The notes: generated by a model not told the origin, from the sequence alone. Counted from the stretch's first letter, positions 36,140 to 45,549 are shown. The stretch: 64,000 bases of DNA from Oenococcus kitaharae DSM 17330 (GCF_000241055.1 NZ_CM001398.1:186001-250000); one strand, 5' to 3'. Program-made: numbers and translations.

Positions 36140-37120
36140 ATGAATTGGGTGACCTTGACAGTTGAACCTTGGATGCCGATAGGCGCCGACAAAGCCAAAG
36201 AAGATTTTGCACAGATTGCAGCGGCGACGGGTTTTCGTGTTTTGAAAATTGATCGTGCCAGAAAAAAAGCCGATTTAGTCGGTGCCCAGCCAGGTGATTT
36301 GATCATCCATCAATATCCGAGCTATCTCGGTGACGACTGGGAACTGGCTTTTGAACACGAACTGCAGCAGAAAGGTATTCTGTTTGGTGTTCTCATTCAT
36401 GATTTTGAGCCTTTGCGTTTACCAGCTCAAGCAGAAAATTCGGCTGCTTTTCAAATCATGCATCAAGCTGATTTTTTAATCGTTCACAATCAGCGTATGG
36501 CAGACCGATTTTCAAGCATTAATGCACATATTTTTAAGATTCAGCTCTTTGATTACTTAACCGAGCATACGATTCCGGAGAAAAAAACCATCCACCACGC
36601 ACTGCTTTATGCAGGCAGCTTGGCCAAAGCCGCTTGGCTGAAACATTATTCCCTGCCAATTCCTTTAACAGTCTTCGGTCGGGTTCCGCGCGCTTGGGAC
36701 TTTTCAGTATCTAAAACCATCCAAATCAAGAATCCTATAGATCCGTCTATCTTACCCGCTTCCTTGCCGGCTGCCTGGGGACTTGTCTGGGATGAGGATT
36801 TGGATCCGAACAAGACACACTATCAAGACTACGAAAAAATTAATTCACCGCATAAGTTAAGCCTTTATTTAGCAGCCGGAATTCCCATTATTGTCTGGCA
36901 GCGGTCTGCTTTGGCCGAATTTGTTCGAGAACACAGGTTAGGTCTGCTGATTAATGACCTCACCGATATTAGCGAAGACGCACTATCACATTGTCAGATT
37001 AATTTTGACCAGTTATCTAAAATTTCTAAACAATTACAGCGAGGTTATTTTAGCCAAAAAGTTTTGCAAAAAGTGATTGACATGAAAAAAGCTATCCCAG
37101 ACGGTTGTCGTCCAAAATAG
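36140..37120 (+). CDS. Gtf3/galactofuranosyltransferase-like glycosyltransferase
   Basis: A 326-residue GT-B-like protein without signal peptide or membrane helix. The C-terminal donor site pattern INSPHKLSLYLAAGIPIIVW is characteristic of Gtf3-type glucosyltransferases and related beta-1,6-galactofuranosyltransferases. LIIHQYPSYLGDDW and GVLIHDFEPLR in the N-half fit the same family. Acceptor and sugar are unknown; no polysaccharide or SRR-protein genes are nearby. It starts 20 bp from tpiA, divergent, and its 3' end overlaps the next gene by 29 nt tail to tail. Confidence 0.75.
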   Translation: MNWVTLTVEPWMPIGADKAKEDFAQIAAATGFRVLKIDRARKKADLVGAQPGDLIIHQYPSYLGDDWELAFEHELQQKGILFGVLIHDFEPLRLPAQAENSAAFQIMHQADFLIVHNQRMADRFSSINAHIFKIQLFDYLTEHTIPEKKTIHHALLYAGSLAKAAWLKHYSLPIPLTVFGRVPRAWDFSVSKTIQIKNPIDPSILPASLPAAWGLVWDEDLDPNKTHYQDYEKINSPHKLSLYLAAGIPIIVWQRSALAEFVREHRLGLLINDLTDISEDALSHCQINFDQLSKISKQLQRGYFSQKVLQKVIDMKKAIPDGCRPK

Positions 37121-37400
37121 CCTGCATTTCTTTTTCAATTTCTGGTGGTTTTTTCCATTCCTCCCAGCTGGTCATCGAAAAACCGGGGTCGGAATAGTGT
37201 GCATTAATGTATTTTTCTACTTTATCCACGTGGTTAGAGTGAGGAATATTGAGTTTTAATATTCTAACCTGTTGAATGAAATGTTTTTCAGCAGCATATT
37301 CGGCTCTGCCATTCATAATCACGTTGCCCAATTCCTCATAGGTCGTGCCGTCCAGGCGTGTAATCTCCTGGACGAGATCAAACACCATATAATTAGCCAT
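37092..37400 (-). CDS. Uncharacterised 102-aa protein downstream of cdaR
   Basis: I do not recognise this protein. It is soluble, mildly acidic, predicted mostly helical, with no Cys and no signal. Its start overlaps the cdaR stop (TAATG), so it is the third gene of the cdaA-cdaR unit. In many Firmicutes that place is taken by glmM. Its 3' end runs 29 nt into the convergent glycosyltransferase gene. A role linked to c-di-AMP is only inferred from position. Confidence 0.7.
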   Translation of the reverse strand: MANYMVFDLVQEITRLDGTTYEELGNVIMNGRAEYAAEKHFIQQVRILKLNIPHSNHVDKVEKYINAHYSDPGFSMTSWEEWKKPPEIEKEMQAILDDNRLG

Positions 37401-38410
37401 TAATTCCCTCCTGAACTTGAGTTTGCTGAACGAGATGTCAGCGTTACTTCGACAATTCTAGGTGAAATTTCCGTGACACCCTTGGGCAGCGGCAGTCTAA
37501 TTGTCAGTACACCGCCGGTATTGCTGACTTTGTTGACGTTTACGGTTATTGGAATGGAATCGATGCGGTCAATCACAGAACGATCACCTGTAATCTGCAC
37601 ACTCGAAGTGCTCAAGGTGACATTATATGTCGAAATCGCGCGCGATCCGGTAAATGTCGGATTTAAAGAAACAGTCTTGGTTTCGCGCGTACTATTATTA
37701 ACGGCATACTGGCTGGTGACATCCAAAGTGGCGATCACGGTACCAGGGTTGATTTCAACAGACACAACGGAACCATTGCGGTCCACTGCCTTCAAGGGCA
37801 CATTGCGCGTGATACTGGATTGTGTATTGGCCGGCACATCAAGGTTGGTAGACAAGTGGTCAACTATTTTCACTAAATCGCTGGGGCCAACCACTCTGGC
37901 TCGGCGCTGAGAAACTTTAAATCCTGAAACAACATACCTGCTGGCAATATTGTCACGATTATAGGTCGAAATAATCGGTACCATTTTAGATACTTTGCGT
38001 GAGACGTTAACTGTCAAAGTCGATGGATCTAATTTTGTTACCAAAGTATCTGACAGACCAGTCAGCCTGACAGTGACTCTTTGAGAACCAATTTTTGGAT
38101 TCCTCAGATTGACCGTTGCACGGATTGTTCTAGAATTTTGAGCCGCCGTGACCAGTCCGGATGGTCCAGTAATATTCACACGAACACTCTGAGGAACACC
38201 TGAAAGATAGTATTTATTGTCATTAATTATGGCATTTAAAGGTACGTTCAGGTCAGCAGTCTGCGTTGTAATTAATTGATTTTGACGATTTCGATTTCCC
38301 CGAACATTGCCGATCGTACCCGTTACATAGACAAATAATACGATTGCCAGAACAAGCGTTGCAAGCAGCTGAAACCATTTGGTTCGCAAGAGTGAATTAA
38401 TGGTTTTCAT
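37400..38410 (-). CDS. cdaR: CdaR (YbbR-domain) regulator of diadenylate cyclase
   Basis: A 336-residue protein with an N-terminal membrane helix (about 10-30) and an extracytoplasmic part made of repeated YbbR domains of about 80 residues (pattern LxVPLxAI...YYLSGVPQSVRVNITGP). It is known to bind and modulate CdaA in Bacillus, Listeria and Lactococcus. It overlaps cdaA by 14 nt, with GGAGGGG before its ATG. C-terminal Ser/Gly-rich tail. Confidence 0.92.
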   Translation of the reverse strand: MKTINSLLRTKWFQLLATLVLAIVLFVYVTGTIGNVRGNRNRQNQLITTQTADLNVPLNAIINDNKYYLSGVPQSVRVNITGPSGLVTAAQNSRTIRATVNLRNPKIGSQRVTVRLTGLSDTLVTKLDPSTLTVNVSRKVSKMVPIISTYNRDNIASRYVVSGFKVSQRRARVVGPSDLVKIVDHLSTNLDVPANTQSSITRNVPLKAVDRNGSVVSVEINPGTVIATLDVTSQYAVNNSTRETKTVSLNPTFTGSRAISTYNVTLSTSSVQITGDRSVIDRIDSIPITVNVNKVSNTGGVLTIRLPLPKGVTEISPRIVEVTLTSRSANSSSGGN

Positions 38411-39275
38411 TAGAATCCCCTCCCTTAGATCGATTTCGGTTGTTTTTTTTCATCGGCCCAGCAACCCAGGCTGTTAAATTAGCAAAAATATCGCTTTGAT
38501 TTTTTTCATTCTCTGGAATCAAACGTTCCCTTAAAAATTGATCATATTGCTCAGGTTTTAAGCTGCGGTGAAGAACACCTTTATGGGCCACTGAAACTTC
38601 ACCCGTCTCTTCGGATACGATGATAACAATTGCATCCGTGGATTCAGCCAGGCCCAGTCCAGCCCGGTGACGAGTTCCTAAGTCTTTTGAAGTCGTCGGA
38701 TCGCTTGAGAGCGGCAGATAGGCTGTAGCGGCTACTAGACGATCAGCCCGAATAACTGCCGCACCATCGTGAAGCGGGGTGTTTGGAATGAAGGTGTTAA
38801 TCAAAAGCGCCGAACTAACACGCGCATCCAGTGCAATCCCTGTCTCGATAATATCTGAGAGACTTGTTTTTTGTTCAATGGCAATCAAAGCACCAATCCT
38901 GCGGCGGGACAAATATGGCAATGCCTGGTCTAAGGCTGTCATCACAATTTCTTCAGAAGGTACCGAAGGACCAGAGGGCCTAAAAAAAGACCGCGTCCCT
39001 AAGTTCTCCAAAGCACGCCTGATTTCTTGCTGAAATAGAACCACCAGTGCTATCGGGCCCCAATTGATAATCTGATCCAAAAACCAAGAAATTGTCTCCA
39101 GGCCAACCCACCAAGCCACCAAGCGCACGACAATTAAGATGACAATTCCGCGAACCAGCTGCATAGCGCGCGTTCCGCGAACCCAGTTAGCGACGTTGTA
39201 AAGCACAAACCAGACCACGAGAATATCAATCAAATGAACAAAATTTTCATATGTAAAGATATTTGATAAATCCAT
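38397..39275 (-). CDS. cdaA: Membrane diadenylate cyclase CdaA
   Basis: A 292-residue enzyme making c-di-AMP from two ATP. Three N-terminal helices (about 10-90) lead into the DisA_N domain. Active-site motifs are LHDGAAVI and GTRHRAGLGLAE (the DGA and RHR motifs). It begins 15 bp after the CPA1 antiporter. TATACT (39283-39288) lies 7 nt before the ATG with no Shine-Dalgarno, so it may have its own leaderless transcript. Product c-di-AMP probably controls kimA's protein at 8.9-10.7 kb. Confidence 0.94.
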   Translation of the reverse strand: MDLSNIFTYENFVHLIDILVVWFVLYNVANWVRGTRAMQLVRGIVILIVVRLVAWWVGLETISWFLDQIINWGPIALVVLFQQEIRRALENLGTRSFFRPSGPSVPSEEIVMTALDQALPYLSRRRIGALIAIEQKTSLSDIIETGIALDARVSSALLINTFIPNTPLHDGAAVIRADRLVAATAYLPLSSDPTTSKDLGTRHRAGLGLAESTDAIVIIVSEETGEVSVAHKGVLHRSLKPEQYDQFLRERLIPENEKNQSDIFANLTAWVAGPMKKNNRNRSKGGDSNENH

Positions 39276-39290
39276 TGATTTTAGTATAAC

Positions 39291-41408
39291 TTAACTGCCG
39301 TTGGCAGAAAGTGCCGAGGTCTCGGCAAAATTAATCTCTTGCAGTAAAGTCAGGCCAAGCTGCCTGGGAATACGATGTGTTTCAAATAACCGTTTGACTG
39401 CATCACGCTCAGCATCAATAGATGTCAGCGAAAAAGCCAGAATCAGCGCATCGTAATTGCGGTTAAATCGTTTGCTGGCCTTGATACGCGATAGCCAGCT
39501 TCGATAGTTGATGATTGTGTTAAAAGCTGCCTGACGGTCAAGTTTGCCCAATGTCTGCTGCTCTAAGTGCCCTGCCAGTGCCTTAATACCAGCCTTGGCA
39601 CGTGCACGATGGACTGCAGCGTTTTCCTTTTTTGCTTGTGCGGCGTTAATCCGGCTGACCTGCAATTCGGTCATCTGCATCATGCGCCGAATCACACGTA
39701 AAAACCATTGAAAAGAAAAACTTCGCCGATGACCGATATCACGCAAAGACCAGCGCACGCCTCGCATATTGGCATGGTAAACAGCTGCAGAAATTTTCTT
39801 TTGACTATATATTTTTTCAATCGCCTCAACTTCAGCCTGCAGCGCGATCACACGGAAATCCTGCTCGCGTATAGCTAGTTTCTTAGCACCTGGCAAACGG
39901 CTTTTAAGCTGTAAATCGTTGATTTTCTGCTGACGCTCAAACACAAGATCGTAGATAGCAGCTTGTTTAGGGTCGACCACTTCGCCGCCGAATTCCGAAT
40001 CATGCAGCTGAAATTTGAGTGCTTGAATGCCTGATTGTAATTGAAAGATACGGGCTTCGGTCTCACTGATATATTTATATTGACGTTCCTTTTGACCAAG
40101 CTCATTCAAATTAAAATCGGCTTCTTGATTCATCAGCTGAATATCACTCGGCAAAGTCGAAACCGGCCCTGAGAGCTTTGTCAGAATCGGCAGCATAATT
40201 GATGCAACAATCAGAGAGAAAATAACGACAACAGCTGCGATGAAGACCATCAGATAGTAATGTGGAAAGACACGGCCGGAGACCATTTGAATTGACAGCA
40301 CAGCAGCGAGTGCGATCGCACCACGGACACCGGAAAACGCCATAATCATCGTTTGCACAATAGTTGGTTTTGGATTTGTTTTGATATTTCTTTTGTAGCT
40401 GATATATTCGTTAATATAAGTCCAAACCGCCCGAATGACAAAGATAATGCACCAAACTAAAATGCCATATAGAATGCCTGTAACCAGATTCAGCTGATCA
40501 TTGATAATCGCGTCCTCATAGGCATGAGGCAGCTCCAAGCCCAAGATAATAAAAATCGTGCCGTTCAAAACAAAGGCCAGAGCCCGCCAGATCGTTTCGG
40601 ACAAAACGTTGAATTCAAAACTCGCATTGTAATCAGCATTATTGCGTAATTTTGTCAAAATCCCGGCCACAACAACCGCCACAACGCCCGAAGATTGTTC
40701 TAGATCTTCGGCGATATAAAAGATCAAAAAAGGCGCCAAAATACTGATAATAACCTGCATGATTTCGTCGTTAGCACCATGCTGACGGATGATTTCCCGT
40801 GCCCAGTCAATCATAGAAATCAGCAAAAACCCTGTCAACGCGCCAACAATCGTGATATAGATAAAATTAAAAAAAGCATCATGCATAACAAATGAGCCCA
40901 ATACCGTAGCGGACACAGCATATTTAAAGGCCACCAGGCCGGAAGCATCATTTAACAGACTTTCGCCCATTAAGACGTGCAGCAGATTGTCCGGGATTTT
41001 GATACGGGATAGAATCGTTCCGACAGATACTGGATCGGTTGGCGACAAAGCTGCCGCTAAGGCAATGCTGACTGATAACGGCAGGACCGGTATGAGTATG
41101 TGAATCAACCAGCCGCCACCAAGAGCTGTGACAAATACCAGGACAAAGGCGTTTGCAATAATCGGCGCACGCAGCTGCCAAAGTTCTCGTTTGGGAAAAC
41201 GCCAGGCATCATTAAAAAGGAGCGGTGCAATAAAAATAAGTAAAAACCATTCGGTATCCAAGCCAATGGTCTCTTCAATGAAAAAAGATAACCCGACACC
41301 ACAGATGATCTGTAATAGGCTGACTGGAAGCAAAGGGAAAAAATGAGCCAATAAGCTGCTGGCAACAATTAAAGATATAACAATTGGAAACAGCAGTAAT
41401 AAGTCCAT
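39291..41408 (-). CDS. CPA1 family Na+/H+ (or K+/H+) antiporter with long C-terminal domain
   Basis: A 705-residue antiporter. The membrane domain (about 1-415) has the CPA1 patterns SPTDPVSVGTILSR and GESLLNDASGLVAFKYA (ion-binding ND) and FSGVRGAIALAA. The cytosolic C-terminus (about 420-705) is helical and rich in charged residues, with coiled-coil-like stretches, and probably regulatory. It exports Na+ or K+ in exchange for H+. It overlaps the murB stop by 1 nt (TAATG) and sits just upstream of cdaA. Confidence 0.9.
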   Translation of the reverse strand: MDLLLLFPIVISLIVASSLLAHFFPLLPVSLLQIICGVGLSFFIEETIGLDTEWFLLIFIAPLLFNDAWRFPKRELWQLRAPIIANAFVLVFVTALGGGWLIHILIPVLPLSVSIALAAALSPTDPVSVGTILSRIKIPDNLLHVLMGESLLNDASGLVAFKYAVSATVLGSFVMHDAFFNFIYITIVGALTGFLLISMIDWAREIIRQHGANDEIMQVIISILAPFLIFYIAEDLEQSSGVVAVVVAGILTKLRNNADYNASFEFNVLSETIWRALAFVLNGTIFIILGLELPHAYEDAIINDQLNLVTGILYGILVWCIIFVIRAVWTYINEYISYKRNIKTNPKPTIVQTMIMAFSGVRGAIALAAVLSIQMVSGRVFPHYYLMVFIAAVVVIFSLIVASIMLPILTKLSGPVSTLPSDIQLMNQEADFNLNELGQKERQYKYISETEARIFQLQSGIQALKFQLHDSEFGGEVVDPKQAAIYDLVFERQQKINDLQLKSRLPGAKKLAIREQDFRVIALQAEVEAIEKIYSQKKISAAVYHANMRGVRWSLRDIGHRRSFSFQWFLRVIRRMMQMTELQVSRINAAQAKKENAAVHRARAKAGIKALAGHLEQQTLGKLDRQAAFNTIINYRSWLSRIKASKRFNRNYDALILAFSLTSIDAERDAVKRLFETHRIPRQLGLTLLQEINFAETSALSANGS

Positions 41409-42322
41409 TAGTTTTCAGCGAATCCTTTCCCGATCATTTTGATTTCTAATTCCATATTGATATCCTGATTCTGTTTGATCGTGTGCTTGACTAAGTTGAT
41501 AAGTCTAACATAATCTTCGGTGCTGGCATGATCGACGTTGACAATAAAATTCGCGTGTTTCGTGGATAACTGAGCACCACCGATACGAACACCCTGCAGG
41601 CCGGCATCTGCCACCAGTTTACCTGCGTAAAATCCCTGCGGCCGTTTGAAAACAGAACCATTGGAGGGCAGATTCAAAGGCTGTTTACTAATCCGCCGAA
41701 AATTAAAATCATCCATCCAGCGCCGGATAACAGCCTTATCATCAGGTGCCAGCTCAAAGACCGCTTGGAGAATATAATAACCATTTTGCTGAATACCTGA
41801 ATTACGGTAAGAAAAACCCAGCTGTTCTTTGGTCAAAACAAGCGAGTGGCCGGCATGATCCAAAGCGATAACACTTTTCAGCACATCGGCCGTATTGCCG
41901 CCATAAGCACCAGCATTCATATAAACAGCACCACCGACTGATCCTGGCAGTCCAGCCGCCCACTCCAGACCCGACAGCCCATGCTCATAGGCAAATTCGG
42001 ATACTTGAATCATATCAATTCCAGCATCGGCGATAATTTCATTGCCGCGGATTTGAATCTGCTTCATTTTGTCCATGATAATAATCAGACCGGCAACACC
42101 TTGATCCGATATCAGCATATTGCTAAGCTGTCCCAACACGTGCACCGGAATATCTTGATCAAAAGCTGCCTGGATTAGACGTTTTGTCTCCTGACTATTC
42201 TTGGGAAAAGCCAAATAATCAGCCTTGCCGCCAACCTGAGCAAAAGCGTACTCAGCAATAGGTTTGTCCTTATAAATCTCAATATCTGAAAATTGTTTAG
42301 TAAAATCTGCGATAACTTGATT
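41408..42322 (-). CDS. murB: UDP-N-acetylenolpyruvoylglucosamine reductase; start codon unresolved
   Basis: FAD enzyme reducing UDP-GlcNAc-enolpyruvate to UDP-MurNAc. Motifs: GLEWAAGLPGSVGGAVYMNAGAYGG, SYRNSGIQ, LPSNGSVFKRP, GAQLSTKHANF and a final E in MELEIKMIG. The first possible TTG start is 42214, but the frame upstream encodes a normal MurB N-terminus (KPIAEYAFAQVGGKADYL) back to a stop at 42323-42325, with no ATG, GTG or TTG. An ATG at 42329 is one base out of frame across an A4 run. I give the full open frame. Either a non-AUG start, a real frameshift, or a one-base assembly error explains it. Confidence 0.8.
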   Translation of the reverse strand, partial: NQVIADFTKQFSDIEIYKDKPIAEYAFAQVGGKADYLAFPKNSQETKRLIQAAFDQDIPVHVLGQLSNMLISDQGVAGLIIIMDKMKQIQIRGNEIIADAGIDMIQVSEFAYEHGLSGLEWAAGLPGSVGGAVYMNAGAYGGNTADVLKSVIALDHAGHSLVLTKEQLGFSYRNSGIQQNGYYILQAVFELAPDDKAVIRRWMDDFNFRRISKQPLNLPSNGSVFKRPQGFYAGKLVADAGLQGVRIGGAQLSTKHANFIVNVDHASTEDYVRLINLVKHTIKQNQDINMELEIKMIGKGFAEN

Positions 42323-42358
42323 TTATCATTGCAGGCAAACTTGGTTTAGACTGGTTTT

Positions 42359-43183
42359 ATGAACTTTATTTCATGGAATATCGACAGCTTGAATGCCGCG
42401 ATCGAACATAAATCACCCCGCGGCGAACTCACTTTTGCGCTGTTATCTCAGATAGCCGCCCAAAAGCCGGACTTCTTTTCTATTCAAGAAAGTAAATTAC
42501 CAGTTACCGGTCTCAACGCTAAACAAACACAGGTTTTAAACGATCTGTTTCCGGGTTATTGCACTTTTGTGAGAAATAGTACGCCGCCAGCCAAAAAAGG
42601 CTATGCCGGCGTGATTACCTTGGCAAAAGAACAGCCGATTTCTTTCAATTGCCCAACAATTGACGCACCGGACACAATGGATGAAGAAGGGCGCATTATT
42701 TTGCTGGAATACCCGGATTTTTATCTCCTGAATGTTTATACGCCTAATTCAGGCGATGGTCTAAAACGTCTCGAGATGCGCGGTCTATGGGATGACAATT
42801 TTCGTGTCTATGTCAGCCAGCTGGCCGAAAGAAAAGCCGTTATCTTCTCCGGTGATTTAAATGTTGCCCACGAAGAAATTGATTTGAAAAACCCGTCAAC
42901 CAACCATCAGTCAGCCGGTTTTACGGATCAGGAACGAGATAAGTTTACTCAGCTTTTAGAAGCAGGATTTACAGATACTTGGCGTTTTCAGCACCCTGAT
43001 GATGTTGCTTATTCTTGGTGGAGTCAGCGAAATCGTATGGCTAAGCCAAACAACGCCGGCTGGCGGATTGACTACTATCTAGTCAGCAGCACGTTAAAAG
43101 ATAAAATAAAAAAAAGCGGCATGATTGACAGTGGTACTCGTGCAGATCATGCGCCGATTTATTTACAAATGGCCTTTGATTAG
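42359..43183 (+). CDS. exoA: Exodeoxyribonuclease III family AP endonuclease
   Basis: A 274-residue exonuclease III/AP endonuclease for base-excision repair. Catalytic motifs: ISWNIDSLNA, IQESKL (Mg Glu), LNVYTPNSG, FSGDLNVAHEEIDLKN, GWRIDYYLVS and RADHAPIYL (active His, usually SDHxP). The ATG has no Shine-Dalgarno; TAGACT (42347-42352) lies 6 nt before it. It overlaps telA by 4 nt, tail to tail, and is divergent from murB. Confidence 0.94.
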   Translation: MNFISWNIDSLNAAIEHKSPRGELTFALLSQIAAQKPDFFSIQESKLPVTGLNAKQTQVLNDLFPGYCTFVRNSTPPAKKGYAGVITLAKEQPISFNCPTIDAPDTMDEEGRIILLEYPDFYLLNVYTPNSGDGLKRLEMRGLWDDNFRVYVSQLAERKAVIFSGDLNVAHEEIDLKNPSTNHQSAGFTDQERDKFTQLLEAGFTDTWRFQHPDDVAYSWWSQRNRMAKPNNAGWRIDYYLVSSTLKDKIKKSGMIDSGTRADHAPIYLQMAFD

Positions 43184-44313
43184 TTCAAGTTTTTTCTCGC
43201 AGACAAATCTCCGTCATCTCTGGCGACTTTTCTAAGTTCGGTTTTCATCTGCTGTTCCAAGGCAGCCAGATCGTTTTCAGCCGCCAAACGCCGTTCGTGG
43301 CCCTGATTTTGAATTTCGATCGTCTGCTGAATTGTCTCAATCAAATTCTGCTGAGATTTCTTTAATGTATCAACGTCAATCACACCGCGCTCTGTTTCCT
43401 TAGCTGTATCCAAGGCAGATTGTTTCAGCATCTGAGAATTTTGTTCCAATAAATGATTGGTGGTTTCCGAAACAGCTCGTTGTGTGTTGATCGCATCACG
43501 CTGCTTAAATAAGGTCAATGCGATGGCAATCTGGTTTTTCCATAGTGGAATAGCTGTATTAATTGATGATTGAATTTTTGTCGATAACTGCCGGTTTGTC
43601 GTTTGAACAAGGCGAATTTGCGGCGCTTGCTGAATCGCAATTTGCCGAGTCAGCTTCAAGTCATAATTGCGTTTCTCCAAGGTGGCAAGCGTCTGGGCAA
43701 TATCCTGGACCGTCTGGGCATCTAATTGATTCTGTGTTTTTTCGGCCCGCTTTTGAGCTGCAGTCAGAATATTTTCCCGAATATCTTTCTCTTTTAATTC
43801 CGCTCCGGCAATGTAGAGATTGAGCCGATTGTAGTAGTCAAGGTTTTTAGCGTATAAGCCTTCCAGCATTTTGTTGTCGGCAAGTAAACCCTTTTGCTGA
43901 TCCGATAATTGTGCAGCAGCACGATCAATCTGCTGACCGACTTTCTCATATTTTGCACGCACTTCTAGAGCTGAACGCCGTACGCGCCCAAAAATCTTAG
44001 AAATCAAGCCGGCTTTTTGCGGCGCCAGTTCATCTGGTTTTGACTCATTGATTGTCACAACTAAATCGCGCAGATTATCGCCGATACTGCCTAAATCTTT
44101 ATTTGAAACACTGTTCAAAACGTTCTGGGAAAAATCGGAAATTTCTTTTTGGACATCAGACCCATAACTAACAATCTGTTCAGGATCCAAGCCATCCAGC
44201 TGTTTGGAAATTTCTCTGGCTTGCTTTTGTTCTTCTGGACTCAAAGTTGGCAAAATAGCTCGCTCAGGCGACTTGTTTCCTGTCTTTTCAATTTCGTTAT
44301 CACCGTTTGCCAT
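43180..44313 (-). CDS. telA: TelA/KlaA-like toxic anion resistance family protein
   Basis: A 377-residue soluble, strongly helical protein. It has the TelA family arrangement, with a conserved central region LYAKNLDYYNRLNLYIAGAE and IPLWKNQIAIALTLFKQRDAI. It is named after tellurite resistance, but the molecular function is unclear; roles in envelope stress are reported for some relatives. GGAGGAC precedes its ATG, 8 nt after the membrane protein gene at 44322-45458, so the two form one unit. Confidence 0.9.
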   Translation of the reverse strand: MANGDNEIEKTGNKSPERAILPTLSPEEQKQAREISKQLDGLDPEQIVSYGSDVQKEISDFSQNVLNSVSNKDLGSIGDNLRDLVVTINESKPDELAPQKAGLISKIFGRVRRSALEVRAKYEKVGQQIDRAAAQLSDQQKGLLADNKMLEGLYAKNLDYYNRLNLYIAGAELKEKDIRENILTAAQKRAEKTQNQLDAQTVQDIAQTLATLEKRNYDLKLTRQIAIQQAPQIRLVQTTNRQLSTKIQSSINTAIPLWKNQIAIALTLFKQRDAINTQRAVSETTNHLLEQNSQMLKQSALDTAKETERGVIDVDTLKKSQQNLIETIQQTIEIQNQGHERRLAAENDLAALEQQMKTELRKVARDDGDLSARKNLN

Positions 44314-44321
44314 TTGTCCTC

Positions 44322-45458
44322 CTAGACTGTCATACTTATATGTCTGCTATGTGCTTTTAACGACTGGATGTGCGTATACAGTTTCCCGACACTGAGTGAA
44401 CTCGTATACATTTCACTACTGTTCTCATCCCCAATAATCAGACGAATAGCTTTTTGGCCAGCCAGCTGCAGTTTTAATTCTAGTCTGCTTGGCGCCTTTA
44501 AATCATCAACTTTAATATCACTTATATTTTGCCAGGAAATCAGTGATAACAATAAGTCATCTTGACCGGATTTTCTTGGGCTAGCGGGTTCTAACCCATA
44601 GGCCGTAAAAGAAGCAAAAGGCTGTCTGCCTTGTGATTGTCTTTTAAAAATGGCGACAGGAGATAAATCACTGCTGTCGGCTGAATGTTTGGCTGAACGC
44701 GTCCGATCGAAATATGCGTCAATTTTTTCCTTTGCCTTATCCAAAGCTGCACTGCCATTATCGAAAACATAATTCGTCAGCTTGTCTAGACGATCATCCG
44801 GCTGCGCCTCATCAGTTGTTTGGCTGTCGGCTTGTTTTTGGTCAATCGGTGCTTGGCCGCCGGATTTGATGTAACTATCAACAATCTTTTTCAGTTCTGG
44901 AATCGCGATATTTTTGACTTCGTTTTGTTTAATCGTAAATGACCCATCAAGCGTGGCCACATATAACTGATAATTTAAGCCTTCTGTCTGTACTTCTGTG
45001 TAGTAAATCCGCGGCCATTCATAAATAATCTTGTGACGGAAAAAATAGCGGTGATCAACACGTGCCAGACAGAAATCCGTAATTTCTAAAGAAGTCCAGC
45101 GTTTAAAAGCCGTAATCAAAAAATAACCTGCAATGATGAACAGCGTCAGTTCCAAAGTATAGATTGGCCATCCGCCGATATTTCTCGCCGTAAAAAATCC
45201 AATCGGCAGCAAAGCGGCAGCTGCTGGAAACAGTTTCCACCAGTCATAGCGGTAAATCAATATACCGGTCTCTTTCTTTTCTCTTTTTAAGGCTCTTTTC
45301 TTCGCAGCACGATTATTTTTCACAATCTGCCGATAAATTACATAAATAATCGCTGCTGGAATGACAAAAGCCATTGCCGCTCCAATCAAGCTGGCCGCGA
45401 TATTGAATAGAACGTAGATGCCGATAATCCACCAAAAAATTTTCCAAAAAGACTTCAT
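44322..45458 (-). CDS. Unrecognised membrane protein encoded before telA
   Basis: A 378-residue protein I cannot assign. It has hydrophobic segments at about residues 5-45 and 75-115, a basic stretch between them (NNRAAKKRALKREKKE), a PH-like beta-rich part (about 120-190) and a linker, then a second beta-rich domain (about 270-378). Many Firmicutes have XpaC/YceG-type membrane genes before telA; this could be an analogue, but I see no clear homology. TAAAAT sits 6 nt before the ATG, with no clear Shine-Dalgarno. Confidence 0.7.
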   Translation of the reverse strand: MKSFWKIFWWIIGIYVLFNIAASLIGAAMAFVIPAAIIYVIYRQIVKNNRAAKKRALKREKKETGILIYRYDWWKLFPAAAALLPIGFFTARNIGGWPIYTLELTLFIIAGYFLITAFKRWTSLEITDFCLARVDHRYFFRHKIIYEWPRIYYTEVQTEGLNYQLYVATLDGSFTIKQNEVKNIAIPELKKIVDSYIKSGGQAPIDQKQADSQTTDEAQPDDRLDKLTNYVFDNGSAALDKAKEKIDAYFDRTRSAKHSADSSDLSPVAIFKRQSQGRQPFASFTAYGLEPASPRKSGQDDLLLSLISWQNISDIKVDDLKAPSRLELKLQLAGQKAIRLIIGDENSSEMYTSSLSVGKLYTHIQSLKAHSRHISMTV

Positions 45459-45515
45459 GCCTATATTTTATCGGAATCCGAGAACAGTTTCCGGCCTCCT
45501 AATAAAAACAAAATA

Positions 45516-45549
45516 AAAACCGTCGTATAAACGGTTTAGCGACGGTTTT
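45516..45549 (-). terminator. Terminator after small Lys-rich ORF
   Basis: AAAACCGTCG pairs perfectly with CGACGGTTTT (10 bp), with U-rich RNA next on the minus strand. The stop codon of the small ORF overlaps its 5' arm. Confidence 0.85.
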
